Source: Nyssa sinensis (lineage: Eukaryota; Streptophyta; Magnoliopsida; Cornales; Nyssaceae). From it: a stretch of DNA of 64,000 bases. The notes under the pieces were generated by a model. It had not been told where the DNA came from and searched no databases. It saw only the letters and a program-made list of their open reading frames with translations. Below are positions 11,900-24,404 of this stretch, one piece after another. Location of the stretch: contig CM018048.1 in assembly GCA_008638375.1 (NCBI GenBank), positions 53,953,347-54,017,346 on the forward strand. The letters are read 5' to 3'. How positions within the stretch are numbered: the stretch's first letter is position 1; each line of letters opens with the position of its first letter. Both the position numbers and the translations under genes were made by a program.

Positions 11900-12720
11900 T
11901 GACAACCAATCTATATATGTTTTCTTCATTCATGAAACACAACATTATGAGTAATTCCGAATTGCACTCCTATTGTTACAATAAATAAGAGTGGCAAAGG
12001 AGAAAGAGACACCTATGTCTTGTAACAACCATCATCACCATAGGAGTTCTGAAACAATGTCAGCCAAGGAATGATACTCAGCCTCAATACTAAATCGGGC
12101 AACAATAATTTGTTTCTTACTGTGCCAATAGATGAGAGAAGTGCTAAGACGAAAATAGTAACTAATAGTAGATCGGTGATTTGTAAGGTTCCCTACTCAA
12201 TCAGCATCAGTGTAAGCACGACACTGAAGAGAAGACTAAGGAAAAGTGTAGACCATAAAAGAGTATCCCCTTGAAATAGAGAAAGATGTGGAAGAACAGC
12301 AAAATGAGCAGAGTGAGGAGCTGTCATAAACTAACTCACTTGATGAATAACATATGAGATATTAGGCGAGTGACAGTAGATTACGTTGTCAACCAATTGT
12401 CAATATAACATGGGATCTTAAAGAAGTTCGCCCTCATATGGAGTGAAGCAAGCATTGGGTTCAGTTGAAGTGCCGATGATCTTACTATCTGTCAAATTGG
12501 CATATGAGATTAAATCGGAGGCCCACTTGGCCTCTGTTAGGTAATAATCATCAAAAGATAAAGAAATCTCAATGCTAAGAAAATAGCTGAGAGTGTGAAA
12601 ATCCTTCATCTCAAATTGTTGATAGATAAAGTGTTTGAGCTCCTAAATACAATCAAGATCATCCCAATATTGACCATGTCATCAACATATAACAAGAGAA
12701 GAACAATGCTTGGTTTGTGT
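11900..12720 (-). pseudogene. Ty1/copia polyprotein remnant (RT and RNase H)
   Basis: Minus-strand reading from 12720 gives the RT active-site box LLLYVDDMV (plus about 12675-12705), then MKDFHTLSYFLSIEIS and YYLTEAKWASDLISYANLTDSK, then a degraded RPDISYxVHQVS-type region. The RNase H follows with AYTDAD, NHRSTISYYF, IYWHSKKQIIVARFSIEAEY and LADIVSELLW. Stops and frame changes interrupt it repeatedly (for example a stop directly after AYTDAD), so it cannot make a working polyprotein. Gag, protease and integrase were not seen. Confidence 0.88.
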
Positions 12721-12730
12721 TATGAATGAA

Positions 12731-14210
12731 TGAGGCTGAGTTGTAGGTATTGTTAATATAGCCAACTTAAATTCTTGATTGAAACAAGAATCTTTCGGTC
12801 GACTGATTCTGTAATTAAGTCAACTAAGTTTTCTAATGTTGGCACCATATAACATGTAGTCGGTTGAATCATTTATTAGGTTGACTGAATTCAACAGAAT
12901 TTGAATCCTTTGAAGGACATAAAACTTTCAATCATATGTTCCTATCTTTTAGGTTGACTGATCTTACAAATTGAAAATTGTTTAAGGCCGTAGCATGGCT
13001 CTATCGACTGATTCCAAGTTTAGGTCCAACGAATTTCCCATTTTTGACAAATTTGCCTTAGATTACTCAAGTCAGACAATTGAGTGGTCTTTTAAGTCAA
13101 CTGATTTTTCAAAATATGACGGGGGTAATTATTTCTTTTTTGAAAAAATCATTTTCACTTGATTTCTAGGGTACCTTAAATTCATTGAGCCTTTCAAATT
13201 AATCAAGCATCTCCTAAATCTCTCAAAATTCAAAAATTAAGTTGTACATGACTTCACTTTGAGTTCTTAAAGCTTGAGCACTTCTAATTCAAATGCTATT
13301 ATTCTATTTTTTTTCGTATTTGTAAGACATCTTTCATATTCTTACCTTTTTGTTAATATGTGTATCATTTATTGAATATAAACTGTCTGCTTCAATTAAT
13401 ACTACTTTCACAAATAAATTATTAGTAACACAATTATGTTTTATTATCATTAAAATTATTAAATTACCCTTTCTTACTTTCAAACCTTTAGGACTAACTT
13501 GGCCGAAGAAGATAAAGTCCCTCACACGTGGCTAATGGCATGGCAATTTGGTTGTGGATGCTGATGTGGCAATCTAGGGCTGATGAAAATGTTTATGATT
13601 ATATTAATAAAGTTTCTTATAGTCTAAACTGTTATAAAATTATTTTAATTTTATTTGTATTTGTATTTGATTTAAAATTTATTTTAAGAAAGGAAAAATC
13701 TTCGATTTCAAATTGTTTTTAGTCGGTTAAAGAACAAATTAAAATTTTAATATATATATTTATATGGGTAAAATAGGTTACTGTAAAAGTGAATGAAAAA
13801 AAGCATATGGCACGCTGAGAAATTATTAAATGATCATACAACATTGCATTGATCGATCAAATCATGTCAGGCAAAATAATTACTTTTGTACTACTTAAAA
13901 GCTTAACATATCCAATCCAACACGAAATCCAAAAGAATCTCACAAAAAGCTACCAAATTTTTAAAGGGATGTGATAGAACGCTATGATAATAGGGTGCTG
14001 CAACTGCAAGTTTCTTCGAGCTTTGCTGGAAATGACAAAGAAAACACAGAATCAAAGAAAGGCAGCAACAAAAGCACAGTTTTGACAGTAAAAAAGATTG
14101 TGATGTCTCATCAGGCATTTGAAAGGTAAAAGTATTGGCAGTACTCTGAGTGATGGGAAGGGTGAATGGAGTGGATGAGGGAGGTTTTCTATGATGAAAT
14201 TTATGAAGCA
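12731..14210. other. Intergenic, possible degraded repeat
   Basis: At 12790-13110 the wording GTTGACTGA / TCGACTGATT recurs at irregular spacing (12800, 12950, 13005, 13105), suggesting an old repeat, but no family is recognised. The open frame on the minus strand at 13903-14211 (102 codons, with a short cysteine-rich hydrophobic run) resembles nothing I know, and I do not call it a gene. Confidence 0.4.
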
Positions 14211-14212
14211 AA

Positions 14213-14460
14213 TTCTTTTAGTAGATACTGAAAGGTGTTGAGATTCTGGTTTTTCTTTATGTATTGATTCAACTTATGTGCAAGTTGGTGAGCAAGTTCT
14301 TTTAGTAGATACTGAAAGGTGCTGAGATCCTGGTTTTTCCTTTTGTATTGATTCAACTTATGTACAAGTTGGTGAGCAAGTTCTTTTAGTAGATACTGAA
14401 AGGTGTTGAGATTCTGGTTTTTTCTTTATGTATTGATTCAACTTATGTACAAGTTGGTAA
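14213..14460. repeat. Three-unit tandem repeat, 84-bp period
   Basis: Units start at about 14213, 14297 and 14381, each running TTCTTTTAGTAGATACTGAA, GAGATxCTGGTTTTT, GTATTGATTCAACTTATG and AAGTTGGTGAGCAAG. Units differ by only a few bases, so the array is young. No coding frame spans it. Confidence 0.9.
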
Positions 14461-15296
14461 CTCACCAACTGGTAACATGTTATAGAATTTTGTTTATATG
14501 AAAGTTTTTTATTTCAAATTATTCTCAATTTCTATTAGAATAAGCTTGCATAAAAAACATAAATATTTTTTTGCACCGGGTAATTTAAAATTTTGTAAGA
14601 TTTTTTACTCCAGTTTTATTTCAAATTTTTTATAACTCAATATTATTTAATTATGTAAAAAATTTATTGATATTTAAATCTTTATCTTTCCTATTGAAAT
14701 ACTACTATAATTTTATATTACAAAAATAGATATAAGAAACAAAGGTATTAAAAATATTTTTATATATTTGTTAGAGTTTTATTTATGATTATATTAATAA
14801 AAACTTAAAGTAAAACTAATTTAAAAATATTTTAAATTAATATATATTTTATTTAAGATTTATTTTTCTTACATCTTAAAAATAAAAAAGTTTTTCTTAA
14901 AATAAAAACCTTATATAGAGTTGTTATTTTGAGTCTTAAATTACCTTGAACTTCCCTGCTTTTAATAATTTCTTGTTCAACAAATGCTGACGTAGCGGGT
15001 GCCGAAGAAGACACTTCTTAGGGGTAGTGGAGTCATGATCTTGCCAACTTTAGTGGAAGGGCGTGCTATCTCTTCCCTTTCGTTTTTAGAGACACAGTAC
15101 AACTTGCATCGTTTCTAGAAAGAATCATCACAATCAAGTTGGCACCAAACTGCAAATCAATCACATCCACCAAAGAGAGAAAAAAGAAAAGATAGAAGAC
15201 AACACAAGCATAATACAGACAACAATCATGAGCGGCTCAACTAATAAAGCTAATAAAACAATCATGATGTAGAACAGGTTACAACAAAAGAATTTA
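14461..15296. other. Intergenic, no gene recognised
   Basis: AT-rich. A somewhat GC-richer patch at 14985-15130 contains no recognisable exon. Nothing else supported. Confidence 0.4.
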
Positions 15297-15800
15297 ATTC
15301 CTAGCACGGAACCGCGTGCAGCGCCAGAATGGTCGGAATTGTATGAAATTTGGTGGGCGACTTGGAATCGACGCGCTGATCAATAGTCATAGCTTTGCCA
15401 TGACGCATGCCGTTTTTCGGGCGAATTCCTTCGTTTTGGCCGGCAAAAGTGCGTTTTTACTACTTTTGGTAAAAAATGTGCTGCTTGTTTTATTATGGCT
15501 ACGGTTGACGTTTGGAGTTGATTTTTAACCAGATTGCTACTTAAGCTTAGGACTTTTGATTTATTATTTTTTTAGAATTTTTCTATTTTTTGGACTTTTT
15601 GGTCTTTTTGCTTATTTTAATTATTGCTTTCCTAGTCCTAGTTGAATTAGGGTTTGTTGCCTATATAAAGGCTTTTCTTTTCATTGTAAGATTAACTTTC
15701 ATATAATAAAGAATTTTATTTTCGAGATCTTATTCTCTGTGCTCGTGGATTCGGGTGTGTTACGTTTGTTCGTGGATTCGGACGATTCTCCAAGAGATAG
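15297..15800 (+). mobile_element. LTR-like element, plus copy of an inverted pair
   Basis: Looks like a solo LTR: a GC-richer head (from CTAGCACGGAACCGCGTG), a TATA box in a promoter-like setting (CTATATAAAGGC, about 15661-15672), a nearby AATAAAG, then a GC-richer tail with GATTCTCCAAGAGATAGG. No internal retroviral-type domain flanks it. The same sequence order occurs in opposite orientation from 16465 down to 15925, so the two copies form an inverted repeat. The TATA region is intact and could in principle start transcription rightwards. Termini and target duplication were not resolved. Confidence 0.6.
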
Positions 15801-15924
15801 GCGGTGCCCTGTTTCTTTACAAGCTTCCGCTACGTCAAATCATTTTAAGTCACATGTATAAAAAATGTCTTCAATTTGATGTGTCTATAATTAATGTGGT
15901 GAAAACTAGTGATGAAATAAGATA

Positions 15925-16465
15925 AGATCTGCTTTTCGGAGAATCATTTGAATTCACGAATAAAAGTAATACATTTAAATTCATGAATTTAAAAAATAAG
16001 ATTTAAAAAAAAAAAATTATTTAATAAAAGTTAATCTTATAATGAAAAGAAAAAGCATTTATATAAGTTACAAAACTTAATTCGTTTAGGACTAAAACTT
16101 TTAATTCGACTAAAACTGTAATTTTAGGAAAGAAATAATTAAAATAAGAAAAAATATCAAAAATTTAAAAAATAGAAATATTCTAGTTAAAATAATAAAT
16201 CAAAGTCCTAAACTTAAGCAACAATCTGGTAAAAGGATAGCTCCAAATGTCAACGGTAGCTCTCTGAACTCAAACAATACATTTATTACTAAAAATAGCA
16301 AAAACGCGTTTTTAAATGCCAAAACAAAAGAATTATCCGAAAAGCAGTATATGTCATGGCGAAACGATGAGTATTGATTAGCACATCGTTTCCAAGCCGC
16401 CCAATGAATTTTACGCAATTCCGACTATTCTGATGTTTCACGCAATTCCGTGCTAAGATATCAAT
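15925..16465 (-). mobile_element. LTR-like element, minus copy of the inverted pair
   Basis: Its reverse complement follows 15297-15800 block by block: TTAGCACGGAATTGCGTG, TTTCGCCATGACATA, TTGACATTTGGAGCTA, CCAGATTGTTGCTTAAG, a TATATAAATGC in place of TATATAAAGGC, and GATTCTCCGAAAAGC. It is more A/T-shifted than the plus copy, as expected of an older, methylation-decayed insertion. About 125 bp separate the two arms. Confidence 0.6.
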
Positions 16466-17505
16466 AATATAATTCAAATAAAAATTTAAGGTTAATAAAA
16501 GTCTAACTTCATAAAGAATGCTCCATAAAAGAGTCTAAAAAAAATTCAATTTTATTTATACAATTGTTAACTCTATTATTAGAGTTTATTCACAAACATA
16601 TACATCTCTCCAATTAAAAAAACTATAATATATATATATGTATATATATATATATAGAGAGAAAATAAAGCAGTAAAAAATTATATTTAAGATTATTTGT
16701 TTTAGGTCACAAATTATATTAAGCGGACCTGCCAACAACTCCTATTAAAACACATAAGTACCAGGCAACTCCAACAAGAAATCCTCCATGTCCCAAGACT
16801 ATCCACACCCACTGAAAGAAACTCGAACAGGGGACTTTATAAACCAAATCAGAGTGAGGCCATCACACCCAAGAACTACATCAGCTGCAAAGCACAATGC
16901 ACAATCCATAGACTTTGCAACTTACATTAAGATTGCCGTCTCCTAGCCGTAATGCTAGAAGGAGAAAAGTCAGCCAAGTCCATCTTAAACGATGCACTCT
17001 TTTTGACTAACTGACTAATTATATCCCATATTCTTTATCACCAAGGTTTTCCATGCAGAACAAATGTTCTAACCATTGAAGGATCTAGGGATAGCATGGC
17101 CTCTGTCAGTGCAGCTCAAATTTTATCTGAATTCATACATGACATTTCTTCCAAAAATGACAAAATTAAGCAATCAGTTTTTCATTCTGCATATAATTAG
17201 CTAACATTAGAACCAAAATGACATTGTTCTTCCATTTTACTTCAAACTGTCCTTGACACCATCATTCCTACGTAATGAATATAATTAAGAAGGGCCAATT
17301 CATGAAGCATACAACTTTTTTCTCTCCATAAAAAATAAGCTTCACATGGCATGTTAGAGTTCGAACGTCATACCATAACATGCCATGCACACACTTTGAA
17401 TAGATCCCCTTCCTCCATCAGTCTACTCAGAAAAAATAAAAAAGGTTTCATGAAAATTTGGTATTTCCAGCATTTATGACAGAGTGCAACGAAGTGGGTG
17501 CAAGA
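16466..17505. other. Intergenic downstream of the MADS gene
   Basis: Contains an (AT)n tract at about 16629-16657. No gene recognised. The sequence at 17180-17330 (wording around GAACCAAAATGACATTG and GAAGGGCCAATT) weakly echoes 8515-8650, hinting at another dispersed repeat. Confidence 0.4.
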
Positions 17506-17825
17506 AGCCACTATCTACCACCTTGGAAGGAAAGGAACCAAAGGATTTTCAGAAGGACTGGGAAAGAAGCCGATGATCTTAGTAAAGTAATTCATGATGC
17601 TATTCGAATGGCTACCCTGACTTGGAGGGGAATCCCTAACACCTTTTCCAATTGGGAAATCAGTATGAGCTTGGGTTTATCTGATAGAATTTTTACTATG
17701 TAATTGTCCTCTGTGTTGAGCTTCTAGTTAATTCCTTGAGCTAGTTAGTTTTCTCCCCTTTGTGGGTTGTACATCCTCCCCTCCCCCCTTTTCTTAAATA
17801 GCAAACCTTTTTCAAAAAACAAAAT
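17506..17825 (+). mobile_element. 5'-truncated L1 LINE with target-site duplication
   Basis: The plus strand encodes the C-terminal end of a plant L1 reverse-transcriptase protein: KERNQRIFRR, followed by a conserved tryptophan region (TWRGIPNTFSNWEIS) and a stop at about 17701-17703, then a short 3' tail ending in an A-rich run. It is bracketed by a 12-bp direct repeat, GTGGGTGCAAGA, at 17494-17505 and 17826-17837, as expected of target-primed reverse transcription. It sits 140 bp beyond the MADS stop codon, in antisense orientation to that gene, so it may lie in or just after the 3' untranslated region. Confidence 0.85.
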
Positions 17826-17965
17826 GTGGGTGCAAGACATTGAGAATATAAATAGAAATAGCAGTATTTTTGCTTTACAGGTTCTAAATATTACAAAAAC
17901 TAGTGTCGATCTTGCAGCAAGAAACGACGTCGTCCGGTCTCATTCCAAATGGATAGCAGTAGGAC

Positions 17966-20128
17966 TTAGGTCTCGTAGTTCGATGCCTGGCTATGTGGTT
18001 GTACATGTGAGTTGTTTGATGTGATCTCTGACCGCTCACGTGGCACCATTGTCGCCATATCTGTGCTTTCCATTCCATGCTGATATATAGCATATAAATT
18101 AACATGATTTTTGTTCAGTTCTAACACCATAGATATTATCCACAAACTATATGCCAAACACCAAATAAACCAGATACTTTTTTCTAACACTGAAAAATGG
18201 GAAGAAAAAAAACATTTAGGGATATAGTAGTATCGTGTTATTGTCATTATAGTTTGAGTATCGTTAAAAGATTTAAGTAAATTTTAGAAAAATAACAAAT
18301 TACAAGATCGGTAAAATAGATACGGCATCTCACTCGCAAAATTCGTTTAGCAACTTACAAGTAAGATTGATGTAGAGTTTCTATAAACCTGCTTACCAAT
18401 TTAACACCAAACACAATATCTGGCCTAATAGAAGTTAAAATTTTAACTTTTTTACCAACTTTTTAAAGTAGGTTGAATTCACAAGATCACTTGTATCATC
18501 TTTCACTAATTTCAATCTTTCTTCAACTGGAATCAAAATTAAATTGGACTTATCCATTTTAAACATTTTCAAAATAGTCACCAACATACTTTTTCCCATA
18601 AAAGTTTGGGGTTGTTTTGGAGAGATCTTTCCTTTTTTTTTTTTGGTTGCTTCTGCATCTACGTCTATTAAAAAAAATTCAAAAAATGTATTTGGTCCTT
18701 TAATAAAAGTAATAGAAGATTATTTTTGTATTGGTTTTATTTTTCAAAACATATTAAAGTGTGTTTGTGAAAAAGTAATTTTATAGTGTTCTTTCTCAAA
18801 TACATTTTTATGAGTTTGGGGAAGCTCTCCCAAAAACTCGGGTTTTCAACTAGTTACATTTGGATTTAACAAATATTGATAAGATCTAATCTCTATGTAT
18901 ACCCACCCATATTGTTAAGCGTAATGGCCTTTGGGGCCTAGGCCGGCTCATCTTGCATCTTGGGCTGGTGTGTTGTAAGCCCTATACTAAGTCCATCGTT
19001 TATTATAATGATCATCACACAGAGCTGCTAAATAATATGATATACGCTGGAAGTAAGATGATAACCTGCACCAGAGAAAACAGGGTTGATGCCATGTGAT
19101 TAGGGTGGAGATCTGTTGATGTAAAGGTATGGTGCCATGCTGGAAAGTTTCCATCTCTTGGATTGCTGATGTGGCATTCTCCCATGCCGCCTTGTGGGTG
19201 GTCCACGTCGGAACTGGTTCCATGCAACAATGGGTCATACACTCTGGATGAAACATCCCTGAAATGTGCCCATTTTCGTAATCATCAACAAAACTCTAAT
19301 CTTAATAGGTAGTGAAGAAGGTAATATATATGTATTGACAGAAAGCCAACTACTACTACTTCTGCTGGAAATACCTGAGTGGAAGTGAGGAATCAGCTGC
19401 ATCAAAAATTGGGGCATGGTTGTGACCATTGTCCGGTATCCAGTGGAAAAAGTCATGATCAAAGGAGTTTTGCATCCCCTGTTGTTAATTTATGTATATT
19501 TCAATTCATGCATATATAATAAAGAAACTAATATGGTAAATTATATACTAATTTCTTTTATAGTTACATAGTGATGGGATCTACGATAATAAATGCATAT
19601 AAGTCTTTCGTGTTGTCTTTATCAATGAGAAAATCAATTATTTTTACCATTCTCCCTGCTAAAGTAATGACCGGTTGCTAATGGAGAAAGTTTTGCTCAT
19701 GTCAACAATCTGATTTTTAAAATTAATAAATTTACTCTTATAGTTTTAACATTTCAAACAAAAATAATACTAATAAATAAAGGGTAAATTTATAAAATTG
19801 TTATCACCATTAATGGATCAGGCAAACATGTCTGGTGAGAGAGAAGAGTGTAAGTAGTCAAACAAAATAGATATTATAAACAATTTTCAAACATATCAGT
19901 ATAATTTATCCAAAATAATACTAAGTTAAGAAATAAGAGCAGCTTGTTTACTATTAATTACCTGCATGCAAGAAGTGTTGTAAGAAGATAGATGGTTACT
20001 CAACAAATATTTCTGCAAACAAAGCAAGGGTAAATGAAGATTCAAATAAGTGCAGTTGTTTCGTGTTTGGATCGAAGAACAAGTGGTAGATCGAATAAAA
20101 GGATGTATATCTCACAAGTCAATGTTCT

Positions 20129-20162
<34 letters not shown>

Positions 20163-23100
20163 GTACCTTTCTCTCCGTGACACAATTCAAGGTGTTTTCG
20201 AGATGTTTCTCGCACGATTCAAGCTCCTCCATGGATGTCATCTTTGATGGATCAGGCTCAAAATACCTGGTTATACAAGTATTTCAAAAGACCAGAAATT
20301 ATTTAGAATTCCATAATTTAATTTTAGTTTTTTTAAAAAATTTACAAAAAACAAAGCAGAGTAAAGATCAAAGTAAAAATTAAAAAAAAAAAAAAAAAAG
20401 ATACTCCTTCGGAGTCATCTATTTTAGATGAACATATAACTTGTGATCTGTATTCAAGTCAATTTTTTCTATTATGTAAACAAAACTGTTGTTACGAAAG
20501 ACTTTGGATTCAATTTTCTGTTTCTATTCATTTAGTGTAAAATCTGCACTCACTAATCTTATTAGGTCAGGGTACATTCTCATTCTGGCTTTATATGTCG
20601 TCTTTCTACATATTTTCTGTTTTTCATATACGTACAGATGGAGTTGCACGTGAAAACAAGTATGTATTTGTTTAAATTTTTGGTTAATCTAACAACTGCC
20701 TTAAAGAGAAACATGTAGAGTAGCAGACTTATTCCATGCAGTAGGAATTAAAACTCCTTCAAAAAGAATAGTTGTCTAGGTTTTATTTTAGTTGAGTTTG
20801 TTATTCTTTTTTTTTTTTTTGGGACTTCTTGATCTCAAGTCAGTTAAACTTTATATTAAAAATTTGCACCATCTGGAACTTTGTCATTTCAAATGAAGAA
20901 AGAGTAAGCAAACTTAAGAACCTTATTTTCTCTTCAGCCATCTGAAGTTGTTGTTGCAATCCACCGACTTCCTGTTGAAGTTCCTGAAATACAAAGATTA
21001 ATTCAACTCAAAATCCTTAGAATTTGTGAAGTTGACATTAAGGTTGCATAAGAAATTCACGAATATATATATATATATATGAGTTAGATCATTTTACCTC
21101 AACTTCAGAGTTCACGGCCGTTTGACTGCGTATATATGCGCCATTGGATTAAAGGAATAAAAATAATCAATGAGGAGCTCAAAAATTATATTTATAAGAC
21201 ATTATATCCATGTATTGTAAAAGTTATTCTCTCCAACCTCCTTCAACGAATCTTTCCATTTAAAAATAGTTTTTGAGAATAATGGACATTTATTTTCTGG
21301 AATGAAAGAAAAATATGTAGCGCCATACATACATCACTCGTGTGTATATATATATATATATGTATGTATGCATCTGTGTGTGTGAGTGTGTGTGTGAGAG
21401 ATAGAGAGAGAGAGAGAGGAAAACAAACTTGGTTAGTTGAACAGCAAGGTCATTTTCATTCCTGAGTTGGTCTAGGGTATTGATCAATAACTGCATGAAT
21501 TTTGTTAAAAATTGTTTCAAATTTATTGAAAAATAAATAAATATAGGATGATTGAAGGTTTGAATGGGTACTGAAACTTTCCACTTGCTGGTAGTGAGTT
21601 CAGGTGAACTTTAATTATTGCATGGAAAAAAGGAAGGAGCCAAGTTTATGTACCCACTCAAAAAATGAGATTAACTACATGTCATTACATAAAATGAGGA
21701 CTAATCTTATTAATAGCAGATTTTTTTCCACTCTTTTTTCACTCTTACATACAAGGTAATAAGCGCTACTATGATAAAATCTATCACAAGAGAGAAAATG
21801 GAATAAAAAAATTTGTTATGTTTAGCATTTTCTTAAAATGAATTGAAACTTCCATCAATGGGTGATAATATACATATTTAAACTACGTCCCTCCCATCTA
21901 CTTAAATTTCTCAAATAGGCCATCTTAAAGAAAAATAGGAGTTATCCCCTTCAAAAAATTTCAGATTTTTATAAAAGACCTTCTAAAATTTTAGCTTTTT
22001 TATTTTTACCCCTAATTTTATGGCCTAAATTCGTCACTGTATATATAATGTGATTTTTCATTTTTCTTTCCTTTTAATAGACTTTAAGAAAAAAAAAAGG
22101 AGTTTTAACTATTAGGTCACCAGATGGAACAAATTATAACCAAGCATACTATTAATGTAAAGTCATCTCATACCAAACACATGACTTTATTTGAGTGGGT
22201 TCTGAATAAAATTCTTAATTAGTGGAGTGAAATTTGATTTAATTTTTTTTGCAGAAATAGAAAATATAAAGACAGAGCAGTATCATGTAAAATATTATCT
22301 TACATCTCTATTTTGATGAGCACTATAAACACTGCAAAAAAAAAAAAAAAATTCAAAAAAAATTAAGCATAAAATCACAATCTTGCTGATAAATTAAACA
22401 AAGGAACTATAAATAAATTATAGATAAGAATAGAGAATTTGAGTGCATACTGTTCTCGGCTTTTGCTTGGGGAACTTATAGCACTGCTAGAACATAAAAA
22501 TAGATTATGATTATGATAAAGGCCAATCTACTGTTAAAAAAATAAATAAATAATTTAAGAACTGTGAATTGACTTAAATAAATAAATAATTTAAGTGCAT
22601 ACTTTTCTCTTTCTTGGTGAGAGAGACTTATGAAACGAGTAAACACGTCCTCAATCCTGATTTTTCAATAAATAACATTGAATTATGTTAGACATTGAAA
22701 TTTGATTGAAGAATAAAAATAGAAAAAAATTATAAAAAAAAAGACAAATTTACCAAGTCAAATGAATGTGAATGTGAAAAAAGAAAAAGAAAAGAGAAAA
22801 GAAAACGGGTATTACAACCACACGTGGCTCAAATTTGAATATTTTGAAAAACTTAACATAAATTTTATAGAGGTTGTAAAACGAGTAAAGTTATTTGAGC
22901 TCAATTCATGAGTCAGTTCGGTTAAAGATTTATTCGAGATCAGCTCGCAAAATAAATAAGTTAAATTTGAACATATTTTGAGAGTCATTAATTTATTGAA
23001 CTCGGCTTGAGTTCAATGCATTAAGATTAAAGTAGTCCAATATTATATAAAAAAATCAAGCTATTCAAGCTCGACTTTATCGACTCAATTATAAGTTCAC

Positions 23101-24174
23101 TCGAAATCGGCTCGAAAAATTAACAAGTTGAACTTGAATATAATTTGAAATTTGTTTATTTTAACGAGTTAAGATCGAATCACACACTATTCAGCCCGAC
23201 TCAACTTATTTACAGTCTTAGTTTCACATAAACACTTAAATTAGAAGAGCAACAACATGGTGCGACCATCACACCAGATTTTTTCGTGTCTATGTGAGAA
23301 GAAAAGTTATTTCATGAGTCCGTCAAATTTGTGTGATAATTTTTATAATTTTTGCAATAAAGTAGGTCTCGCATGAATTTTATAAAATATTAAAACCATG
23401 GAGATGGTCACACCTTGTGACAGGCAAATAAAATAATTATTCCTGTGAAAGATAGGTGATGTTTGGGCGGGGTTTTCTCGATGACCCACCCACCAAAATA
23501 AAAGGGTTTAAGAGGCTGAGTCACTTTTAGCAGGACCCAAACCTGATGCCGCCCATTGCCAGCCCAATACAATTATTGTTGGATGAGAGCTGCTTTGCTA
23601 AGTTGAGGTGGTCAGATGTTTGTGACTTTTACGATTTTAATATTTTGTGAGATGTGCGTGTAATCAATTGTATTGTTCAAAGGCCTAAATTATAGAGACT
23701 GATGCCACACATGTGACGAGTTTATAAAGTAATTTCTCTTTCATTTTAACTTAAAATAGAGACATGCTTAATTTTATTTGGTATTTTTCTGACTTTTACA
23801 AAAACACCGATAAAAAAGAAAACAGATATAACCCTAACTAACAAAATGGTACCCAAAACAAAACAAAATAAAACAAAAGGAAAAAAAATATTCAGAGTGA
23901 GCATGATGAAAATACGTAAGTCTCAAAAAAAAAAAAAAATCTTGACCCTAAAATTATTCACAATAATTTAAGAACTTAACAAATACTTTGATTATTTCTT
24001 TTTTATCAAATTCAAAACATTTCATGACTAATTTTGAGAAAATATATAATAATTTACGTCCTGAATTCCAAATTTTGCATGGATCACAGAAAGAGTTGGA
24101 TATGAGTTATCAAATTTTCAATAATAAAATTGGTGAGAAATTCAACAAAAAAAAAATGAACACATCAAAGATGA

Positions 24175-24207
<33 letters not shown>

Positions 24208-24404
24208 TAATTGTATCACCTCTTTCTGCCGGAGAAGTGGGTAAGACGGCCGGAGGGAGAGAACATGATAAGAGCAACATCAATGTCACAAAGGATAGAA
24301 AGCTCATAAGCCTTCTTAATGAGCCCATTCCTACGCTTTGAAAAAGTAACTTGTCGATTTGTGTTCTTTTCTATTTTCTTTATCTCCAATTTCACACGAC
24401 CCAT
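17966..24404 (-). CDS. MIKC*-type MADS-box transcription factor, 12 exons
   Basis: Complete gene model of 338 residues. Exons, in coding order: 24220-24404, 22603-22656, 22451-22486, 22304-22331, 21429-21490, 21098-21125, 20922-20983, 20167-20266, 19962-20012, 19375-19478, 19066-19258, 17966-18079. Every intron has GT-AG ends and the reading phase is continuous to TAA. Exon 1 encodes the whole MADS domain (residues 1-61: [32 protein letters not shown]). Exons 2-9 give the K-like coiled-coil region ([67 protein letters not shown]). Exons 10-12 give the C-terminal region ([25 protein letters not shown], and a tail ending [13 protein letters not shown]). The 12-exon layout, length and motifs match the MIKC* S-clade (Arabidopsis AGL66/AGL67/AGL104), nuclear factors that act in heterodimers during pollen maturation; that role is family knowledge, not seen here. 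Short exons and a 1.56-kb first intron are typical. The last intron holds a copia fragment. Confidence 0.92.
18290..18800 (-). pseudogene. Copia RT fragment inside the last MADS intron (copy 1)
   Basis: Minus-strand reading gives [40 protein letters not shown] and [16 protein letters not shown], then AKRILRVR. These are the linker and the 'RPDI..V..VSRF' segment that follow the YVDD box in Ty1/copia reverse transcriptases. It is interrupted by stops. It lies in the intron between exons 11 and 12 (18080-19065), in the same orientation as the gene. The duplicate at 35150-35520 shows that the insertion predates the duplication. Confidence 0.75.
22657..24219 (-). other. First intron of the MADS gene with repeat remnants
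   Basis: The longest intron among the first nine. It includes a stretch at about 22880-23230 with repeated GCTCG/CTCGAAATCGGCTCG-type wording that resembles a degraded dispersed repeat, and an (AT)n run at 24178-24206 only 14 bp from the exon 1 donor. No further exon or gene is visible. Confidence 0.5.

Noticed and set aside
13903..14211. 102-codon open frame on the minus strand with a hydrophobic cysteine-rich run
   Set aside because: No family resemblance, no splice partners and no conserved neighbour. An open frame of this length can occur by chance.
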